A DNA stretch of 34,962 bases from an uncultured Fibrobacter sp. (GCA_946407235.1 CAMJNF010000009.1:1-34962), one strand, 5' to 3'; counted from the first letter of the stretch, positions 1 through 6,938 are shown. Notes: a model not told the origin generated them from the letters alone. A program made the numbers and translations.

Positions 1-54
1 GTCGTGCCAACGGTCTTCTACAATTTTCGGATTATAACGAGTTTCCATTTCCAT
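1..54 (-). CDS. valS: Class I aminoacyl-tRNA synthetase, N-terminus only (probably valyl-tRNA synthetase)
   Basis: Reading the minus strand from an ATG at 54 gives MEMETRYNPKIVEDRWHD, running off the left edge. The pattern ME-x-RYNPK-x-VE-x-W is the typical start of class I synthetases of the Val/Leu group, and the Thr-Arg-Tyr-Asn-Pro form fits ValRS best. These enzymes charge tRNA with their amino acid in the cytoplasm. Two in-frame ATGs lie 6 bases apart (54 and 48) and neither has a clear Shine-Dalgarno, so the exact start is open. Only 18 residues are visible, so LeuRS or another class Ia enzyme remains possible. The gene would mark the housekeeping edge of the accessory block that follows. 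Confidence 0.5.
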   Translation of the reverse strand, partial: MEMETRYNPKIVEDRWHD

Positions 55-73
55 AGTGGGCACAAAGATAGAA

Positions 74-118
74 AAGTAGGAAGTAGGAAGTAGGAAGTAG
101 GAAGGAGAATGTAGCGGG
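74..118. repeat. Heptad tandem repeat array (TAGGAAG-type)
   Basis: Four perfect tandem copies of a 7-bp unit (AAGTAGG) are followed by degenerate copies in the same phase. TAG occurs at 77, 84, 91 and 98, GAG at 105, and TAG again at 112. The array lies between the putative valS start and the DUF4160 gene. The same 7-base TAG phase recurs at 23981-24100 and 29080-29149, so it looks like a member of a dispersed repeat family rather than a chance microsatellite. Confidence 0.8.
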
Positions 119-158
119 AAATGCTATGAAAAATGCAGGACGGAATGCGTCGCTTTTC

Positions 159-190
159 TATGTGAATGCGGATATTATGCGATTCACATA
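159..190. other. Hairpin downstream of the DUF4160 gene
   Basis: A perfect 9-bp inverted repeat (TATGTGAAT / ATTCACATA) encloses 14 bases just past the DUF4160 stop codon. No T-run follows on the minus strand, so it is not a standard intrinsic terminator. It could act as an RNA 3'-end stabiliser or be part of the repeat region next to it. Confidence 0.4.
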
Positions 191-193
191 TCT

Positions 194-472
194 TTAGCAG
201 AAATACGATATCTCGTTAAAGAATTCCGTCCATTTTTTTACAACCTCTTCATTACGTGCCTCGATAATTCGGAGAATGTTCTGCAAAACATGCGGGTTGA
301 TATGCGAATTATTATGAGCCAAGAGGCATTTCCCAGCCTTCGTAATCCAAATTTTAGTTGCGTTTGCAGAAGGCGTGCCTTCCGACACATGGATGTGAAT
401 TGGTTCTAATGGATTATTCTCGTTAGACCAGAAATAAACCCAAAATGATCCGATCTTAAAGATTTGCGGCAT
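194..472 (-). CDS. DUF4160 domain protein (toxin-antitoxin-like)
   Basis: This 92-residue protein carries the DUF4160 pattern: an MPQIFKIGSFWVYFWSNEN start, then a PIHIHV stretch, a short basic and hydrophobic middle, and a C-terminal helix ending in a K-W-x-E-F-x-x-I motif. DUF4160 proteins are small, common in accessory regions, and usually encoded beside a second small protein; a toxin-antitoxin role is suggested for the family but not proven. Its start overlaps the end of the upstream 107-aa gene by 17 bases, so the pair is probably co-transcribed and translationally coupled. No catalytic residues can be named from sequence alone. Confidence 0.75.
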   Translation of the reverse strand: MPQIFKIGSFWVYFWSNENNPLEPIHIHVSEGTPSANATKIWITKAGKCLLAHNNSHINPHVLQNILRIIEARNEEVVKKWTEFFNEISYFC

Positions 473-779
473 TGCTAAACCCGCCTTTCTGAGAGAATTC
501 CATTATCAAATGAGCCGTAGACTCAATCACTTTCTTATAGCGATCGATTTCCTCATCTGAAAAACCGAATATATCTTCCCATGTATAGGAGGGTAAATAG
601 CATGTTGCCCGATGGAAGCCGTCTTTTGCGTCGGGCTTCTCAATGTACACCTTGACGCGACCGTCCTTTCCCATTTCGGAATGGACTATTTCAGCGTTAT
701 CGTCAAGTGTCATGAATGGGTACATCATATTGCTTACGGGCAATATAACTTTTTTCGGCCTATCTTGGCTAGTAGTCAT
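456..779 (-). CDS. Small hypothetical protein, partner of the DUF4160 gene
   Basis: A 107-residue acidic soluble protein with no signal peptide or membrane segment. It is not a family I recognise with confidence. It has a short beta-rich first half (ending YIEKPDAKDG), a Trp-Glu-Asp centre (SYTWEDIFGFSDEEIDRY) and a helical C-terminus. DUF4160 genes often pair with a DUF2442-type gene in the same position, but the DUF2442 pattern is not evident here. Its last 17 bases overlap the first codons of the DUF4160 gene, which supports an operon of two interacting products. A role as the partner or antitoxin is inference from context only. Confidence 0.6.
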   Translation of the reverse strand: MTTSQDRPKKVILPVSNMMYPFMTLDDNAEIVHSEMGKDGRVKVYIEKPDAKDGFHRATCYLPSYTWEDIFGFSDEEIDRYKKVIESTAHLIMEFSQKGGFSNAANL

Positions 780-802
780 TTTTTTGATTGGATGGGGAAA
801 GC

Positions 803-985
803 GTTAGACTTTCGCTACGCTCAAGTCTCAACTGTTCGGCTCGGTTATGACAGCTTGCGAGCAATCTGTCGCAACGCTCGCCTTATACAGTTGTCCCCTG
901 ATTGCAGCCGCTACGCGTCTTCCATCACCCCTTCGAGCGGGGCGCTCAGTCGCCGCGCCCCGCAACGCCCCGGGCTTTTATTTCA
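803..985. other. GC-rich, hairpin-bearing intergenic segment of foreign look
   Basis: The gap between the divergent 107-aa gene and the AAA+ gene is far richer in G+C than either neighbour. It contains GTTAGACTT (803-811) facing AAGTCTCAAC (823-832), an inverted repeat with one bulge. It also has a perfect 9-bp GC stem, GCGGGGCGC (937-945) / GCGCCCCGC (955-963), and an overlapping CCCC-N7-GGGG stem. The short ORFs through it look non-coding. It may be a relic of a mobile element or a recombination site; nothing here is a recognised RNA gene. Confidence 0.5.
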
Positions 986-1051
986 CAGAAAGTGTAATTA
1001 TGTGTGTTTTTCTTATTATTTTTATTGGGAACTATCAGACGGAAGAATGTT

Positions 1052-2680
1052 ATGGATGTTGAAGAATTTGAGCAAAAAATTAGAGAAAATGAATATTCGA
1101 TATTGGGGGGAATAGCTGGATTTATAAGCCTTGTGCTTTTTATATGTGTGTTTATATCGGAAGATGTTCCTACTGGAATAGTTCGTTTTGGGGCTTTTCT
1201 AATTTTTTTATTGATTTCAATTCATTTGCTCAGAAAAAAGAATATCAAATTATCTGAAAATTCAAAAATTGAAAAAAATGACAAGTTTATAGATTTGAAA
1301 GCATTAAAGAACTCTCTCATTCCTTCACAAAAGAGGCTTTTTGATGATGCTTTGTGGATTCATCGAATTTATGAAAGAATATCCTTAAATAAAACATTCC
1401 GTCAACGAGTTGCTAAAGAAATCCATATTTCAAATAATCTGAATCCGTCGGAAGATTTTTCTATAGATGATATTCTTGTATTAGTGATTTGTGCGGATTT
1501 ACTGCATGTCCAAAAACAGTTGGGGCATGATTTTGATTATGGAAATAATGAAAGCTGTGGATTACTTTATTTTATAATTGGAAATGCTATTGCTGATGCA
1601 AAAGGCGATGATAAATGGGATCAAAAAGAAATTCAATCGTACTTTGGTGATCGAGAGAAAAAGGGACGCATTTTAGATTTTGTTATTTTTATAGAACAGA
1701 TTGAATCAACTTATAAAGACAAAGGAATACTCTCTTTAGTTTATGCTTTGGCGCCGACTAAAGAATTTAAAGACCAATTCAAATCAGCTTTATGTCAGTA
1801 TGCCACAACAATTGCAGAAATAGATGGAAATTGCACGGTGCAAGAGAATTTGTGGATTGAAAAATTAAAGGCGTGGGATGGGCTTGTTGAAAATAAAAGT
1901 AATGCTCAATTAAATGATTTAATCGGACTTGACTCTGTCAAAAAAGAAATTTCCACTTTCTATAATTTTCTGTCTTTACAAAAGAGACGTGAAATGCAGG
2001 GATTGCCTTTGCCGACAACGTCATATCATTGTGTTTTTACAGGTAATCCGGGAACGGGTAAAACAACTGTTGCTCGCATTATGGCTGGTTTTTATAAAGA
2101 TCTCGGTATTCTCAAAAGTGGTCATCTTGTTGAAGTTGATCGGTCAAAACTTGTTGCCGAATATGTTGGTCAGACTGCGGTTAAAACAAATAAAGTTATT
2201 GATGAAGCTTTAGATGGAGTCTTGTTTATTGACGAAGCGTACACTCTAGCAGGCGATGGCAATGATTTTGGAAAAGAAGCTATAGATACACTTTTGAAGC
2301 GTATGGAAGATGATCGAAAACGTCTTGTTGTTATTGTCGCTGGTTATACTAATGAGATGAAAAATTTCATTAATTCTAATCCCGGCTTGCAATCCCGGTT
2401 CAATAGGTATATTAACTTCCCTGATTACACCACGAATGAGATGATTCAAATTTTTGAAAAAATAGCTGATAAATATCGTTACACTATTGATGATTCTATG
2501 AAAAATGTGTTGGGGTCTTATATTGATGAGGCTCATCGTCTTAATGCTGAACATTTTGGTAATGCTCGCTTTGTTAGAAACCTTTTTGAAAAATGCATTG
2601 AAAATCAGGCGAATCGAATGGCTCAACAAACAGGTTGTAGCGATCTTAGCACTTTGACTGCGGAAGACTTACCGCATTAG
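1052..2680 (+). CDS. Membrane-anchored TerB-like / CbxX-type AAA+ ATPase
   Basis: About 542 residues. Two hydrophobic helices near the N-terminus (about 16-37 and 44-63) form a membrane hairpin. A middle all-helical region contains IAEIDGNCTVQENLWIEKL, which matches the acidic TerB-domain pattern. The C-terminal half is an AAA+ module of the CbxX/CfqX/SpoVK type: Walker A GNPGTGKTT near residue 331, Walker B VLFIDEAY near 388, and a Ser-Arg-Phe-Asn-Arg arginine-finger segment near 447. It is probably an ATP-driven remodelling protein at the inner membrane with an unknown target. I chose the ATG at 1052 because GGAAG sits just upstream and it removes an unrelated 16-residue extension of the ORF-track start at 1004. 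It is AT-rich compared with the housekeeping genes and stands alone between restriction-type genes. Confidence 0.8.
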   Translation: MDVEEFEQKIRENEYSILGGIAGFISLVLFICVFISEDVPTGIVRFGAFLIFLLISIHLLRKKNIKLSENSKIEKNDKFIDLKALKNSLIPSQKRLFDDALWIHRIYERISLNKTFRQRVAKEIHISNNLNPSEDFSIDDILVLVICADLLHVQKQLGHDFDYGNNESCGLLYFIIGNAIADAKGDDKWDQKEIQSYFGDREKKGRILDFVIFIEQIESTYKDKGILSLVYALAPTKEFKDQFKSALCQYATTIAEIDGNCTVQENLWIEKLKAWDGLVENKSNAQLNDLIGLDSVKKEISTFYNFLSLQKRREMQGLPLPTTSYHCVFTGNPGTGKTTVARIMAGFYKDLGILKSGHLVEVDRSKLVAEYVGQTAVKTNKVIDEALDGVLFIDEAYTLAGDGNDFGKEAIDTLLKRMEDDRKRLVVIVAGYTNEMKNFINSNPGLQSRFNRYINFPDYTTNEMIQIFEKIADKYRYTIDDSMKNVLGSYIDEAHRLNAEHFGNARFVRNLFEKCIENQANRMAQQTGCSDLSTLTAEDLPH

Positions 2681-2695
2681 GAGAATAAACGATTG

Positions 2696-2723
2696 ATGTT
2701 TGCGTGTACAAACATTTCTTTTT
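2696..2723 (+). terminator. Intrinsic terminator of the TerB/AAA+ gene
   Basis: A perfect stem ATGTTTG / CAAACAT with a 6-base loop is followed by TTTCTTTTT, 15 bases after the ATPase stop codon. A second, very AT-rich perfect stem (CAAATTTT / AAAATTTG, 2728-2748) follows before the convergent methyltransferase stop. It lacks a T-run on the minus strand. Confidence 0.7.
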
Positions 2724-2752
2724 AACTCAAATTTTATAAGAAAATTTGAAAA

Positions 2753-5170
2753 TTATTTCAAAAATCCGTATTGATAGACTTGGGGGCGGAGTTTTTCAGA
2801 TAGGGCCTTGTAGGCGGCTTCGAATGTGGCAAAGCTGACGGGAATGGAGTTGCCGGATTCGTTTTGTGCTTTTAAGGCTTGACGGATTTGATACCAGCCG
2901 ACATCGGGGCGGTTGAGTTTAAATTCTTCGCGGATTTTGTGGTTGAAAGATTGCTTGAAGTAAGCGGCCCAAATTTTCTTACCTTCGTCAAGGACCGCCT
3001 GCGCTTCGGCGCTGAAGGTTTTGCCTTCCATGTACTGCACCATGAAATCACTTTCGAAACGGTCGCTTGCTCCTACATCTTCTTCAGAAAAGGGTATAAA
3101 GTGATTGACGATGCTCCATTTTTTGCCATTCCATTCAAGATTGTTTGCACTAGCTGTGAGATTTTTTCCATGGAAAAGCATGTACATCAAACAATCGTCT
3201 ATAAATTCTTGTGAGAGTTCGCTGTTGGGTTGCAAGAATTGGTCGTTATGGTTAATCCAAGTATGGTCTATGAGGTGGCGAACGCTATACACTATAGCGA
3301 CCTGCCACATATTTTCTTTTGTAACATATAGTCCATGCCCGCCGCTATATCCTGAAGAAAAAATAGCGGTATCAGAAGAATGCTGAAAATCATTTGCATT
3401 AACAAAAAGATAACCAATCGCATTATCAGACCAAAACTTACAACGTAAATCTGTTGTACGAGAGGCCGGGGTAACGGCATTTTTTAATGGTAGAATTTCT
3501 TCATCATTATGAATAGGACGGTTAATCCAATCTGTTAAAAGTTTTGTATTCGGAATACTGTAATACTTCTTTTCTCCGATAGGATTTGCGCTCTTATCGA
3601 GAACTTCGCAGGAAATCTCTGAAGGAAATGTATATTTTGATTGTTTCACTTCGCTCGCAATGACGTTTGATGTTTTCCAAATAAGGAATCCTATCGGAAA
3701 GTCACCCTTGAGACCGTCAAATGATTTAGAGTGAACTATAAAACCGTTCAAATATTTTGCGAGCCAGTTTTGTCGAAATATTTCACATGTTTGTGAATTG
3801 ATGTATTTTAGTGTACTGAACATTGCTAGTGTAGCGTTAGGAATTTCCCGTGCAATTCGAGATACGAACTGTAAGAATAGCTCATTACTTGCTCGTCCAT
3901 ATGAGTTCATTCCAACACCTGCCCACTTCGTTTTATTTACGCCAATTTTATTTCCTTTTCCAATTCCATTTCCATTTTCTCCATACGGAGGATTTATCAG
4001 TACTAATAGTTTCTTCTTTCCATCGTTTGCATCGCGAAGGACATTCTGCAAAGTTTGTGGAATTTTATTCGTAAGGTCGTAATCAATTTTTCCGTCATCG
4101 GAAATGTCATCATTCAGATAATCGTATTGAAAACGCTCTGCAGACACGCAAATCTTTGCCGCTTTCATGATGTTCACGTCTTCCTGATCGAGGGTGCTCA
4201 TGAACAAATGACGGTGGTTGGAATGCTTAGCCTCAAGGTTCCCGACTCCGCAACACATATCCCACACGTAGTAATCCTTTTGCCAATTTGCTCCAAGCGT
4301 CTTTTCCAATAAGTCATAAGCCTTATCGACCACGTTGAGCGGTGTGTAGTACGCTCCTTTGAATGTTCGTTCGTCAACGGGAATTAAGCAATCGCGGCGC
4401 TCCAATAAGTAACTTCGAAATTCTTCTTTGGGCGGCCTATCGTAAATCGCCCAGAACTGGCTGTAACCATCCATACTCGCGATTTCGTAAGTTTTCCCGT
4501 TCAACAGGAATATCGGCTTATTGCCTTTGTGTAGCAACTCTGCAGACAAATGTTCGTGGGTACTGACCTTGCCATCACTCATCACATCGGCATAGAAAAA
4601 TTCTGCGTAGTTTTCGGGTTCCGCATTCACGATTTCTTTGCCGATTGTCTCGACCCATTTGTCAAAAACTTGCTTGAGGTTATCGGGTGTAATTTGCGTG
4701 CGAATGATTTCGCCATTCTCAATTGCATTCCGCAGAGTGTCGATGAATTCTTTCTCGTGCGTTTCTATGTTGAAACTTACAAAATGAGTTCCGATATACT
4801 GCGAAACGATATCTAGAGCGTCCTGCGTCACATCGCTTGCGGATTTGCCCCACTTGATGTGAACGTTCTTGTCTTGCAAAAGAGGAAGCGCAACGTCGGT
4901 TTTCATAATGGCTGCTTTGACACTATCGACCACGCAAAGGAATGGTGGAATGTGTTCGCCATCCTTGAGGGCTCGGTGGATGTAAAAAAGCAACTGCGTG
5001 AACATCTCGTAGAGAGATTTCTTGGAGCCGAACTTTGCTTCGAACCAAACTTCGCGTGTTTGAATATCGATTAAGTTTCGCTGAACCTGCTTAAGGTGCA
5101 GTGCCTTAATGTATTCTGCCTTCACATCTTCTTCGGACGAGGCTTTTTGTAGTCTTTCGAAAAGGCTCAT
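2753..5170 (-). CDS. Nuclease-methyltransferase fusion (type IIG/ISP-like restriction enzyme)
   Basis: An 805-residue protein. Near residues 35-46 the pattern D...E-x-K (IDIQTREVWFEAK) is a plausible PD-(D/E)XK nuclease site. A GAYYTP stretch at about 272-277 is the motif X-type entry of gamma-class N6-adenine methyltransferases. VWDMCCGVGN at 302-311 corresponds to SAM-binding motif I, and NPPYGENG at 393-400 is catalytic motif IV. The C-terminal part is probably the target recognition region. Such fused enzymes both modify and cut DNA without a separate subunit; adenine modification is inferred from NPPY. A copy of a dispersed 27-bp repeat is read through in frame at about residues 502-511. 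The start ATG sits in a perfect hairpin with the ribosome binding site. No separate specificity subunit is nearby. Confidence 0.85.
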   Translation of the reverse strand: MSLFERLQKASSEEDVKAEYIKALHLKQVQRNLIDIQTREVWFEAKFGSKKSLYEMFTQLLFYIHRALKDGEHIPPFLCVVDSVKAAIMKTDVALPLLQDKNVHIKWGKSASDVTQDALDIVSQYIGTHFVSFNIETHEKEFIDTLRNAIENGEIIRTQITPDNLKQVFDKWVETIGKEIVNAEPENYAEFFYADVMSDGKVSTHEHLSAELLHKGNKPIFLLNGKTYEIASMDGYSQFWAIYDRPPKEEFRSYLLERRDCLIPVDERTFKGAYYTPLNVVDKAYDLLEKTLGANWQKDYYVWDMCCGVGNLEAKHSNHRHLFMSTLDQEDVNIMKAAKICVSAERFQYDYLNDDISDDGKIDYDLTNKIPQTLQNVLRDANDGKKKLLVLINPPYGENGNGIGKGNKIGVNKTKWAGVGMNSYGRASNELFLQFVSRIAREIPNATLAMFSTLKYINSQTCEIFRQNWLAKYLNGFIVHSKSFDGLKGDFPIGFLIWKTSNVIASEVKQSKYTFPSEISCEVLDKSANPIGEKKYYSIPNTKLLTDWINRPIHNDEEILPLKNAVTPASRTTDLRCKFWSDNAIGYLFVNANDFQHSSDTAIFSSGYSGGHGLYVTKENMWQVAIVYSVRHLIDHTWINHNDQFLQPNSELSQEFIDDCLMYMLFHGKNLTASANNLEWNGKKWSIVNHFIPFSEEDVGASDRFESDFMVQYMEGKTFSAEAQAVLDEGKKIWAAYFKQSFNHKIREEFKLNRPDVGWYQIRQALKAQNESGNSIPVSFATFEAAYKALSEKLRPQVYQYGFLK
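3639..3665. repeat. Dispersed 27-bp repeat, copy inside the methyltransferase gene
   Basis: This segment reads, on the minus strand, CGTCATTGCGAGCGAAGTGAA and onward. It matches the intergenic copy at 5451-5477 in length and most bases, and in part the copy at 29171-29194. Here it is translated in frame as NVIASEVKQS. That peptide is a familiar product of such repeats when they fall within open frames. Confidence 0.8.
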
Positions 5171-5193
5171 AAGGGCTCCTTCTAGCCCTTATG
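5168..5193 (-). promoter_or_regulatory. Perfect inverted repeat enclosing the RBS and start codon of the methyltransferase
   Basis: CATAAGGGCT and AGCCCTTATG form a perfect 10-bp inverted repeat with a 6-base loop. On the coding strand the ribosome binding site AGAAGGAG lies in the loop and the first bases of the 3' arm, and the ATG is the end of the 3' arm. In RNA it would mask the start; in DNA it could be an operator for autoregulation, as seen at other restriction-modification genes. Confidence 0.7.
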
Positions 5194-5450
5194 CAGTGCT
5201 GTCAATCCACGAAAAAAGCGTGGTGTCGAATGCACTTACTTGTTTCGAGGCTCTGGTAAACCTATTCCCAATAAGCACAAACGACCCACGCCCATTGCTG
5301 GACGTGAGTGTTCACCTTATTCTCGGGAATTTTTGAAATTTACCAGATTTCGAAACAGAGAATAAGAGCTAACTCTACGTTAAACTCGGTACCCAATTCC
5401 TTGCGGTCTTGGGCTATGTCATAGTGAAATATATAAATATGCGGAATAGA

Positions 5451-5477
5451 GATTGCTTCGCTACGATTGCAATGACG
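5451..5477. repeat. Dispersed 27-bp repeat, intergenic copy
   Basis: GATTGCTTCGCTACGATTGC followed by AATGACG is the intergenic form of the repeat found inside the methyltransferase gene at 3639-3665, same length and same orientation. It lies between the methyltransferase start and the ORF6N promoter. Confidence 0.8.
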
Positions 5478-5541
5478 TGAAAAATCAACTTTCGGTTTAA
5501 AAGATTCTACCTCTTGACGAATGGTGAACGTTTGTGTATTT

Positions 5542-5547
5542 TATAAT
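5542..5547 (+). promoter_or_regulatory. Candidate -10 box (TATAAT) for the ORF6N gene
   Basis: A perfect TATAAT lies about 50 bases before the ORF6N start. The only good -35 match, TTGACG, is 22 bases upstream of it, which is too far for standard spacing, so the -35 assignment is weak. AAAGGAG at 5586-5592 is a good ribosome binding site for the ATG at 5599. Confidence 0.4.
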
Positions 5548-5598
5548 CGTAGAATTTGTATTTGCGGGTTTTATGCTTGTTCCGCAAAGGAGTGAAAA

Positions 5599-6765
5599 AT
5601 GAAAAAAGTTGTTGCCGCAGCCACAAATATTGGCGAAGTTGATGTTTCGGCAAAGTCTGAATTTTCCTTGATTGATGAAAATATGCTCAAGTCGCGGATC
5701 TACACGATTCGTGGGCTTAAGGTAATGCTTGATGCCGATTTGGCTGAGATTTACGGGTATAGTACAAAGGCTTTCAATCGACAGGTCAAGAATAATATTG
5801 AAAAATTTGATGAAGATTTTCGATTTCAGTTGACAAAAGAAGAGTATTACGAAATTCTAAGGTGCAAAAATTGCACCTTAGAATTTACTGAAACTTATTT
5901 AGAGTTGAAAGAAATGACACTGAAACAGGGTAAGTATACAAAATATTTGCCCTTTGCATTTACCGAGCAGGGCATTTACATGCTCATGACGGTTCTTAAG
6001 GGCGAACGTGCTACAGCTCAAAGCAAGGCTCTTATCCGCCTTTTTAAGCAGATGAAGGACTACATTGTTGCTGAAAATCGAAGTTTGCTGGGTTCTGATG
6101 CTATAGCTCAAATTGCTTCACATACTGTTCAGAATACGAAGGATATTGCTGAAATTCGTGACGGTCTTGCCGAGACGCGTGAAGATGTTTCAGTGATGAA
6201 GTCGGACCTTCAAAAAGTTATGGAAAATTTCATTGATCCTAGCACTTTCAAACATTTCTTGATTTTGAACGGGCGTAAGCTGGAAGCGGATGTCGCCTAT
6301 ATGCAGATTTATGGCTTGGCAAAAAAGTCAATTACGATTGTCGATGATTACATTGGCGTGAAGACTCTGGACTTGTTGCGTGAAATTGCCAAGGGAGTTG
6401 CTGTAACGATTTATAGTGATGAATGTGGCTTTGAAACGTTAACGGATCGGTTGCAGAAGGATTTCTTAAAGGCACGCCCCGACATCTCGTTAAATGTGTA
6501 TGAAACGAACGGAAAATTTCACGACCGCTATATTTTCTTGGATTATGGATTAAAAAGCGAGAAATTATTTCACTGCGGGGCATCGAGTAAAGATGCTGGC
6601 AATAAAATCACTACGATTATGCAAATTGAATACACGGAAGCATATCACAACATCATTGCTATGCTAAAGGAGACTGCCAAAAACACGAAAACATCTTCGC
6701 TCGATAAAAGAACTTTAATTGATGAAAATGCCAATTTTAATGCTAGTACACAGAAAAGTACATAG
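5599..6765 (+). CDS. ORF6N-domain protein with C-terminal PLD-like domain
   Basis: 388 residues. Residues about 30-150 match the ORF6N (KilA-N related) DNA-binding domain: IYTIRGLKVMLDADLAEIYG, then FRFQLTKEEY and LPFAFTEQGIYML. A coiled linker (about 160-215) leads to a C-terminal domain with GKFHDRYIFLD and FHCGASSKD. This resembles the HxD/K half-site of phospholipase D-like proteins often joined to ORF6N. ORF6N proteins are known as phage antirepressors and occur widely in chromosomal accessory regions. A perfect 16-bp inverted repeat lies inside the DNA-binding region (5852-5886). The frame ends at an amber codon within a TQKS-coding 12-bp repeat; without it the frame would continue 24 residues to 6840. 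Strong ribosome binding site; single gene, convergent with the deacetylase. Confidence 0.85.
   Translation: MKKVVAAATNIGEVDVSAKSEFSLIDENMLKSRIYTIRGLKVMLDADLAEIYGYSTKAFNRQVKNNIEKFDEDFRFQLTKEEYYEILRCKNCTLEFTETYLELKEMTLKQGKYTKYLPFAFTEQGIYMLMTVLKGERATAQSKALIRLFKQMKDYIVAENRSLLGSDAIAQIASHTVQNTKDIAEIRDGLAETREDVSVMKSDLQKVMENFIDPSTFKHFLILNGRKLEADVAYMQIYGLAKKSITIVDDYIGVKTLDLLREIAKGVAVTIYSDECGFETLTDRLQKDFLKARPDISLNVYETNGKFHDRYIFLDYGLKSEKLFHCGASSKDAGNKITTIMQIEYTEAYHNIIAMLKETAKNTKTSSLDKRTLIDENANFNASTQKST
5852..5886. repeat. Perfect 16-bp inverted repeat within the ORF6N coding sequence
   Basis: AAATTCTAAGGTGCAA and TTGCACCTTAGAATTT are exact reverse complements around a 3-base loop. The palindrome is translated as part of EILRCKNCTLEF, in the stretch between FQLTKEEY and the conserved LPFAFTEQG. 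Family members commonly differ in this stretch. Confidence 0.9.
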
Positions 6766-6840
6766 AAAAGTACACAGAAAAGTGTACAGAAAATTATTGA
6801 ACTTATTGCTGGTTATGGGCAAATTGTGAAGAATGCTTAA
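6744..6840 (+). other. 12-bp TQKS-coding repeats with an in-frame amber codon and a 24-codon open extension
   Basis: Successive 12-bp units read ACACAGAAAAGT, ACATAGAAAAGT, ACACAGAAAAGT and GTACAGAAAATT. The second has TAG (6763-6765) where the others have CAG. Beyond it the same frame continues as KSTQKSVQKIIELIAGYGQ and stops at 6838-6840. This extension looks like the start of the TQK-type winged-helix tail seen on ATP-binding/Schlafen-like and Fic-like proteins. Confidence 0.75.
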
Positions 6841-6871
6841 TCAGACTTGAATTGTTCAAAGATGGTTAAAG

Positions 6872-6903
6872 AAAAAAGTCGCCCTCAGCGTGGACGACTT
6901 TTT
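6872..6903. terminator. Bidirectional intrinsic terminator
   Basis: AAAAAGTCG and CGACTTTTT form a stem with a loop that can extend by a CC/GG pair. A-runs and T-runs flank it on both sides. It lies between the convergent ORF6N and deacetylase genes and could stop transcription from either side. Confidence 0.7.
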
Positions 6904-6938
6904 GCAGGAATTGTTTGTCGAGTTAATTAAAACTGCGG

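Larger units (their letters stand above)
5194..5598. other. Non-coding gap upstream of the methyltransferase, rich in inverted repeats
   Basis: No convincing gene, tRNA or riboswitch is visible. The gap holds a short stem CCACG/CGTGG near 5207-5223. It also holds a long imperfect inverted repeat (TGTTTCGA..TCTGGTAAA at 5241-5260 against 5339-5357), a perfect 9-bp pair CTTATTCTC (5316-5324) / GAGAATAAG (5358-5366), the dispersed repeat at 5451-5477, and a candidate promoter for the ORF6N gene. Confidence 0.6.

Noticed and set aside
803-985. Integron attC site
   Set aside because: One GTTAGAC box is present, but no RYYYAAC partner or correct order was found, and no integrase is visible. Kept only as a hypothesis in the findings.
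612-1115. 167-aa and 71-aa plus-strand ORFs across the GC-rich gap
   Set aside because: They overlap the real 107-aa gene on the other strand and then low-complexity Arg/Pro-rich translation of the GC-rich segment; no start signals.
5171-5598. tRNA or small RNA gene in the methyltransferase upstream gap
   Set aside because: No T-loop GGTTCGA pattern or cloverleaf arms could be matched; only inverted repeats are seen.
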